From assembly GCA_001599815.1 (NCBI GenBank), contig BCIA01000006.1:4652961-4716960 (forward strand): a stretch of DNA of 64,000 bases. The letters are read 5' to 3'. The translations under genes were made by a program, and so were the position numbers. Position 1 is the stretch's first letter; each line of letters opens with the position of its first letter. Of the stretch, positions 58,123 through 64,000 are shown piece by piece. Under the pieces are notes generated by a model. It saw only the letters and a list, made by a program, of their open reading frames with translations, did no database searches and had not been told where the DNA came from. The stretch comes from Furcasterigmium furcatum (Eukaryota > Ascomycota > Sordariomycetes > Glomerellales > Plectosphaerellaceae).

Positions 58123-61100
58123 ATGGAGATAGTTGGGCTTGCGGCAAGCATCATTACCATCGTTGACACATCTTGGAAAATTGTAGGCTATCTCGAAGGT
58201 GTGAAACATGGCGGCAAATCACGACGCGTGCTCCTGGAGGAGGTCACTCTCTTGTGGCTCGTTTTCCAACGGCTGCGAGAGGAGATTGATCTCCCAAAAG
58301 GGAAACTCGCGGATGAGCCATGGGTTGAACCTTTGAAAGTCCTCGATGGACCTCGGGGCATCGCCGCCCAGATACAAGAGCAACTCCGCGACCTTGAGGG
58401 GCAGCTCACGACGACCACGGGTCGCTTCGGCGAGGCCATGTCGACTCTCCGGTGGCCTTTCCAGGAGAAGGAGGCCATGCGCATAGTCGCCCGGCTTCAA
58501 GAGCTCAAGCAGACGACCATGCTGGTCATTCAGCAGTCCAGCCATCGAATGAATCGCGAGATGCAGCAGGATCTATGCCACATCAAGACCGTCGTGGACG
58601 ACACCTTCTTCGAGAAGCTACTGCTGTGGCTCACACCCATCAACTCTGTGCGAAAGCAGCGCGAGATCCTCGGCACCGCTGACCCGTACAACTGCTGCGT
58701 CTTGGGGTCGAAGAGTTTCCTGTCGTGGCACGAGGACGACCTGCGGTCTCTTTGGTGCTATGGCGCTCCGGGCGCCGGCAAGTCCGTCGCCGCCGCCTCG
58801 GTGTATGCAGAGCTCTCAAAGCAGCACCGCGCCGAGAACGTGGCCGTCACAGTCACCTTTTGCAGTTTCGATGACGAGGAATCTCAGTCGCCTCGAAACG
58901 TGATCGCCAGCTTCTTGAAGCAGATTCTGCAAGCAAGGGGTAGCGGTAAGGTACCGCCAAAGCTGAAAGAGCACTACTCGAGAGCCACCACCAGCAAAGA
59001 CAACCAGCCGTTAAACCTGGGGGCCCTTTCGGAGATCCTCAGGGACGAGCTCAAATCATATGACGGGGCCTATGTCATTCTTGACGGCCTGGATGAGGTC
59101 AGCAATCTCACTGAGAGAGCCGCCATGGTGAAGGCTGTCCACGACATCGGAGCTTCTGTAAAGGTCATCATCACGTCAAGACATTCAGAAGACATCATTG
59201 AGGCCGTCCAGGCAACACAGATTTGCAACAAATGCAAGAAGAATGATGCAGAAATCTACTGGCGGTGCACCAACTGCCATTCGCATGTTGTGTGCGACAC
59301 ATGCCACTCCGCCCCAGTAGCTCAAGGCGAAAAGAAGCATCAAACAAAGAGAGAGCTCGAATGGAGGGGTATGTGGTATCAGCCCAGGGAGAGCGATATA
59401 TGTGACTACGTCACTAGGAGGATGGACTCTGACAGAAACCTCAGTCGTCTGCTGGGTCCAGCTTCGGGACAGGAGGCTCTGCGAGAACCAGCCATCAACA
59501 CCGTCACTGAGAAGTCGGAGAAGATGTAAGCAGCTCCCAAATCTTCTTAACATGTGGCTATGTCTCGAAACTGACGGCCACGACACAGCTTCCTGTTGGC
59601 CCGTCTTCATATGGACTCCCTCGGCGACTGCATCACGCTCGGCTTGTTCAAACGAGCCCTCAAAGGCCTGACAGGAGACTTGGACCAGATGTACTCGAAG
59701 ACCCTCGAGCGCATGCAACGAGCTCTGCGTCCGGCTCCCCGCCAGATCTTGAAGAAACTCCTGCTCTGGGTAGCATGGGGCCAAAGGCCTTTGAGCATTC
59801 TCGAACTCGGGCATGCCCTAGCCATCCAGCCTGGCATCGAGGACCTCGAAGAGGAAGACATCCTTCCCGTCCGAGAAATCACGACCTGGAGCGCCGGCCT
59901 TCTGTTCATCGATAGTAGGGACCTCGTACGCGTTATCCACCCGACGGCAAGTCGCTTCTTTATGGAACGTAGAGCCGAGTTATACCCTGGGGGCGAGGGT
60001 ATCATTGCTCACGACTGCCTGCACTATCTGAACATCAAGGTCTTGAAGGAACCACTTTCGGGTCCTAATCAGAGGTCTCTCTTTATGCTTAGGCGTAAAG
60101 CCTACCCGCTGATAGCCTATGCGGTTCTGCACTCCTTCAAGCATGTCGCCAGGAGTAGCGAAAAGGATGACGACAATCGGGCGGTGGGATTTCTCTTGTC
60201 GGACGCCCGGCGGTCATTTGTCCAGGCCCTCTACTACCTCGACCCCGGGTGGAGCATCGAGGCGAATGCTTCTGCGCTGCATGTTGCAACATATCTGGGG
60301 CTTACGGATGTCATCTCGGCTCTGATCGACGAAGGAGAGGACCTCGATGACCAGGATGCTTTCGGGGCCACGCCGCTGATGTATGCCGCTTCCAGGGGCG
60401 ATGATGGACTGCCAGACCTAAAATTGCTCCTTCAGGCCGGAGCCGACCCATCATTGGCCTGCAACATAGGGTCAACGGCGCTGATCAGGGCAGTCAAACG
60501 AGAAGCCGAGTCCATCGTCATTCGGCTCGTCCGCGAACCAGGTATCAACGTCAACGCTATCCCGTCAGACCCCATAGGCGAATCAACCTCGGCACTCGAT
60601 CTTGCGGTCAGATCGAGCAACTTGACGATCTTGAAGAAGCTCGTCGCTCGCAAAGACATCGACGTGAACCAGTCCGTCGACGGTAAACCAGGGGGGCTCA
60701 CGCCGCTCCATGTTGCCGTCATCTGGGGGAACGTCCCGGCACTGAGGCACCTCCTCACCCAGAAGAGCATCCAAATCGAAAGCCACGCCATGGGGCAGAA
60801 TTGGTCGCCCCTCTACTACGCGGCGGATTACGGATATACCGAGTGCCTCAAGCTTCTCCTTGACCACGGTGCGGATCTTCACTATCAGGACTCATTCAAG
60901 GGTAACGTCCTGATGCGTGCAGTGGATAAGGATCGGCAGGAGGCCGTCGAACTGCTGGTCAAGAGAGGCATAGACATCAAGCACCGGGATTTCTTGGGGC
61001 GGACGGCGCTTCACTCCGCCGCATGCAACCGATCATGGCGCACCATGAAGTACTTCCTCAAGGATGTTCCCGAGATCGAGGTCAACGCGCAAGGCCACGA

Positions 61101-61881
61101 TGGAGAGACACCTCTTCATGACTCATGCGGCAGAGCTGATCTTTATGGTGTCGGCCTCCTCGTGGAGGCGGGTGCTCGGTGCGACTTGAAGAACAACGAC
61201 GGCCGGACCCCGGTGGATATCGCCACATTGAAGAGGAGATCCGACATCTTGGAGGTCCTCAAGAATGCCCCGGGTTACGACAACACGGTCGGAGTGCGCA
61301 TCAAGAAGACTCTTCAGGAAGCTGTCGTCTCAGATCCCGTTGAGGTGCTGCGGCTGCGGCTCGAAACCGTGACTTTGGATGAGCTGAACACCGCGCACGC
61401 ATTCGACGGTACTCCATTGCACGTGGCCTGTCGACAGAACCGAGCGGACGTCGCTGAGATGCTCCTGTTAGCAGGCGCCGACATAGAGGCCATCAACTCC
61501 TTCGATCGCACACCCCTCTTCGTGGCTATCGAGTTCGGCCACCTGGCTTGCGTCAAGGTCCTGCTCGCTCACGATGCTGACATGGAGAACTCCCCGTTCG
61601 CTGACAGCCCGCTGTGGGAGCATACATGGAGGTGCAAGCATCGGGACGTCGCCCTCCTTCTCATCGAGCATGGCGCGCGTGTAGACAAGGGCTCGCGTTA
61701 CCTCCAGGGCGTGCTTCATCAGGCAGCATTTGATGATAATGCCGTAGTTGCGAGGCGCCTTGTCGAGGTTGGGGCGTCCATACACCAAAAGGTTGACGGG
61801 TACACGGCGATTCATCGTGCTGAGAGTCAACATGCCAAGGCCGTGCTCGAGTATTTCGCTTCCTTGGACGGGCAGCAGTAG
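58123..61881 (+). CDS. Fungal NOD-like receptor: helical N-terminal domain, NACHT with ZZ-type zinc finger, ankyrin repeats
   Basis: STAND ATPase of 1231 residues in two exons, 58123-59525 and 59589-61881; the 63-nt intron has a GTAAGC donor and CACAG acceptor and splits KSEKI. Residues 1-150 form the helical fungal STAND N-terminal domain (MEIVGLAASIITIVDTSWKI), the same class as HeLo-like death domains. NACHT has Walker A GAPGAGKS (214-221) and Walker B YVILDGLDE (317-325), then IITSR. Inserted next is a ZZ-type zinc finger: C368, C371, C382, C385, C391, C394, with H395 and H406. A winged-helix-like segment (KKLLLWVAWGQRPLSILELGHAL) follows. Ten or so ankyrin repeats fill residues 700-1225 (for example TPLHVAVIWGNVPALRHLL). 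Non-self recognition and cell death are the family's known or proposed roles; the ligand is unknown. Intact, no stop. Confidence 0.92.
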
Positions 61882-63276
61882 GTGGGATGGTGTTGAAGGA
61901 ACGAATCCCCTGGATAGGGACTGGAGGGTAGCACAGGCGTTTTGGACTGTCTTCGATGATGAGTGATGATGGTGTTTTTACGGAGAATGGAGCAGGGCTT
62001 GTCTGGGATATAGCCAACAGTCAGTTTGAATTTACGTTTCTCGAGTTCCCAGTTTCAAACACCAGAGGTATGCTGTGCTTCGGCTCAGGCCAAAAGCAGC
62101 GAAGCGAAAGGCCGCCCTCAGTGGCCAGTGCCAAGCCGAATGCAGCACAATAATTCCTAAGACAGTCATAATGGATGTCTAATGCAATATCTGGCTGATT
62201 GGATGCTCTTTTTGTAACTGTCCGGAAGCTGCCGTTTCGTCTCGAGTCCGCCCTTGCCCCCATTCCCCGCCCAGCCAAGGGCCAGCCAGGTATCACGGCA
62301 ACACGCTTGTGATGATGGAGGGGCTGATGGATCAGGCACTTTAGCGACCTTGGCCAGCTGAAAAGCACCTGCTGAACGACTCAAGGTCAGAGACCTGGAT
62401 CCACAGCACCAATCCCGCCATCTACCCCACATGATGACTGACTCTGACTGAAGCTATTGGCCACTCACCATCGGCCCTCACGTGCGCCGGGTCGGGCACC
62501 TAGGATTTAGGCGCCCCCGTTCAGAACACCCGCCCGCCGTCCATTCTCCGCCCATTCACATCCCGTCCGTCACCCTGCCGCCGCCGCCGCCATCTGTTGA
62601 GTCGACCTTGTCCCTGCGGCCGACTTGTCTCTTCGCACCCATCAACAAGACGCATTTCTTGGGGGAAGGTCACTGGGTTTTCCTGCTTTCCCATCCCTTG
62701 TCCCGACTGCCTTGTGGACCGGGGCCCCAAGCCGATCCTTTTATTGCGAGAAGGCCCGACGAGGACCTTCGCCCGTGCTTTTGGATCCATCCCGGCTGCA
62801 GGCCGTCGCTAGGAAGTCTTAGGTTCCCTTCAAAAAGTCCTTGCACCGGGCGCACCTCCACCATTCAAAACAACCACAGGACCCGGCCATCTTTCCCCTC
62901 ACCGGTTCTTCTCCCAATCATCCACCACCACACTCACGGTCGGCATCTCGACGACAACAAGCGGCATCCCCGGCAACACCTACTTTGACCATCTCGACGT
63001 CGGCGCTTTGGGGGTCCAGCATCGACTTTCGACAAAGGCGGCGGTGCGAGCATCATCTCCAATATGAACGTCTTGCTGTCACCGCAACCACCTCTCTTTC
63101 CTCATCCCCACGACACCGCTCGCCTCTCTCCCTCTCGCTCTGGTAAGCATCTTCTGGCTGCGTCGCCGCTGCGACCGTGGGATGGACTGGAATCCCGTCC
63201 CGCCGTCTCCACGGCAACTCCGTCAAAGTATCAAGACTGGCCGACTGACCACCCTCCAGGTAGCCCATTTCACAAC
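61882..63276. other. Intergenic: upstream region of the Sts1/Cut8 gene
   Basis: 1.4 kb between two plus-strand genes. The last 700 bp are CT-rich and are probably the promoter and leader of the proteasome-tether gene. Small open frames here lack signatures. Confidence 0.5.
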
Positions 63277-64000
63277 ATGTCCTCTCGCAAGAGAAAGGCC
63301 GACGAAGATGGCGAGGAGATGTCCGTCTCGCCACGCAGCTCTCCCGCTTTCGCCTCCCGACAACTCTCCCGTCCCTCGAAGAAGGTCCGCTCGAATGAGC
63401 TTACCGGCCGTCCCCTGACCCTCCCACGTCTACTCGAGACTCTCGATCCCACTCAGCTACGCACCGTCCTCCAGCACATCTGCGAGCAGCACCCGCATAT
63501 CGGTCATGAGGTGGTCAGCAGCGCCCCGCGGCCGACCGTGGAGGCAGCCCACGGCGTCATTAAGGAGTACGAAGACAAATTCAAAGCCGCCGTTCCGTAC
63601 GGACAGACCAGCCCGGATTACACATACTATCGAGTCAAGGCCCCCTTGACCGCCCTCATCGACGCACTCCTCGATTTCACCCCGCAATATCTCCCTCCCC
63701 TCGAGACGCAGCCTACCGTATCCCTGCAGTATCTGGATGGCGCCACCGAGATCATCCACAACCTCCCCGACTGGGAGCCCCAGCAGTACCGGCATCACAA
63801 GGAGAATGCATACGACGAGATCTCGAAGGCCTGGGCGCTGGTGATCAACGAGGCATCCAAGCGTGGCGGCGGCTTCAACCTGCACACTGGAGGTTGGGAG
63901 CAGAAGCTTGCCAAGCACAACGAGCGATCTGGCGGCCGCATGGGAGCAGCACTGAATGCCATGAGCACCGGCGTCGGCTGGATGGGCAACAACGGCAACG
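63277..64000 (+). CDS. sts1: Nuclear proteasome tethering factor Sts1/Cut8, 3' end outside window
   Basis: Open frame from the ATG at 63277 to the window edge (241 codons, no stop, no intron needed). It begins MSSRKRKADEDGEEMSVSPR, a basic and acidic nuclear start, followed by GRPLTLPRLLETLDPTQLRTVLQHIC, the conserved Cut8/Sts1 motif. Then come APLTALIDALLDFTPQYLPP and ATEIIHNLPDWEPQQYRHHKENAYDEISKAW split by short turns. The family tethers the 26S proteasome in the nucleus and is itself ubiquitinated and degraded; the Lys-containing N-terminus is where fission yeast Cut8 is modified. Yeast Sts1 has about 320 residues, so roughly a quarter lies beyond the window. Confidence 0.9.
   Translation, partial: MSSRKRKADEDGEEMSVSPRSSPAFASRQLSRPSKKVRSNELTGRPLTLPRLLETLDPTQLRTVLQHICEQHPHIGHEVVSSAPRPTVEAAHGVIKEYEDKFKAAVPYGQTSPDYTYYRVKAPLTALIDALLDFTPQYLPPLETQPTVSLQYLDGATEIIHNLPDWEPQQYRHHKENAYDEISKAWALVINEASKRGGGFNLHTGGWEQKLAKHNERSGGRMGAALNAMSTGVGWMGNNGN

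Overview
The window is about 64 kb of nuclear DNA from a filamentous ascomycete, most likely a Sordariomycete; the species cannot be fixed from sequence alone. The grounds are: introns of 48-126 nt with GTRAGT-like donors and CTRAC-like branch sites, AAG/GCC-rich codon use, intergenic stretches up to 4.6 kb, and typical Pezizomycotina genes (FluG, a Zn2Cys6 regulator, But2-like and CCG-6-like wall or secreted proteins, STAND receptors). I found no tRNA, rRNA, CRISPR or clear transposon. One undetermined base (n) lies at 12880.

Left part (1-26 kb), mostly housekeeping. A mitochondrial m-AAA protease (-, cut by the left edge), a Zn2Cys6 transcription factor (-), a single-pass membrane protein (-), an alpha/beta-hydrolase with a charged coiled-coil tail (+), Mediator subunit Med19/Rox3 (-), replication helicase subunit MCM5 (-), and GARP tether subunit VPS54 (+), divergent from MCM5. 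A compact MluI-box cluster sits upstream of MCM5. Downstream of the Med19 stop, 111 more codons stay open with coding-like codon use.

Middle (26-41 kb), accessory. A small secreted protein, a 4.6-kb gene-poor stretch, a GPI-type wall protein like CCG-6, two fungal proteins of unknown function, and a six-exon NOD-like receptor (SesB-like hydrolase, NB-ARC, TPR).

Right part (41-64 kb), mixed. Anaphase-promoting-complex subunit Cdc23/Apc8 (-) divergent from farnesyl diphosphate synthase ERG20 (+), an RA-PH adaptor (-), an F-box protein (-), a But2-domain secreted protein (-), the developmental regulator FluG (+) convergent with nucleolar Nop13 (-), a second NOD-like receptor (helical N-terminal domain, NACHT, ankyrin repeats) (+), and the start of the nuclear proteasome tether Sts1/Cut8 (+, cut by the right edge).

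The genes do not form one pathway. The theme that stands out is a core-gene background (replication, transcription, secretion, mitosis, isoprenoids) with two structurally different STAND/NLR receptors about 17 kb apart. NLRs of these kinds are linked in fungi to non-self recognition and programmed cell death. Exon boundaries were worked out by hand from splice motifs and reading-frame continuity.
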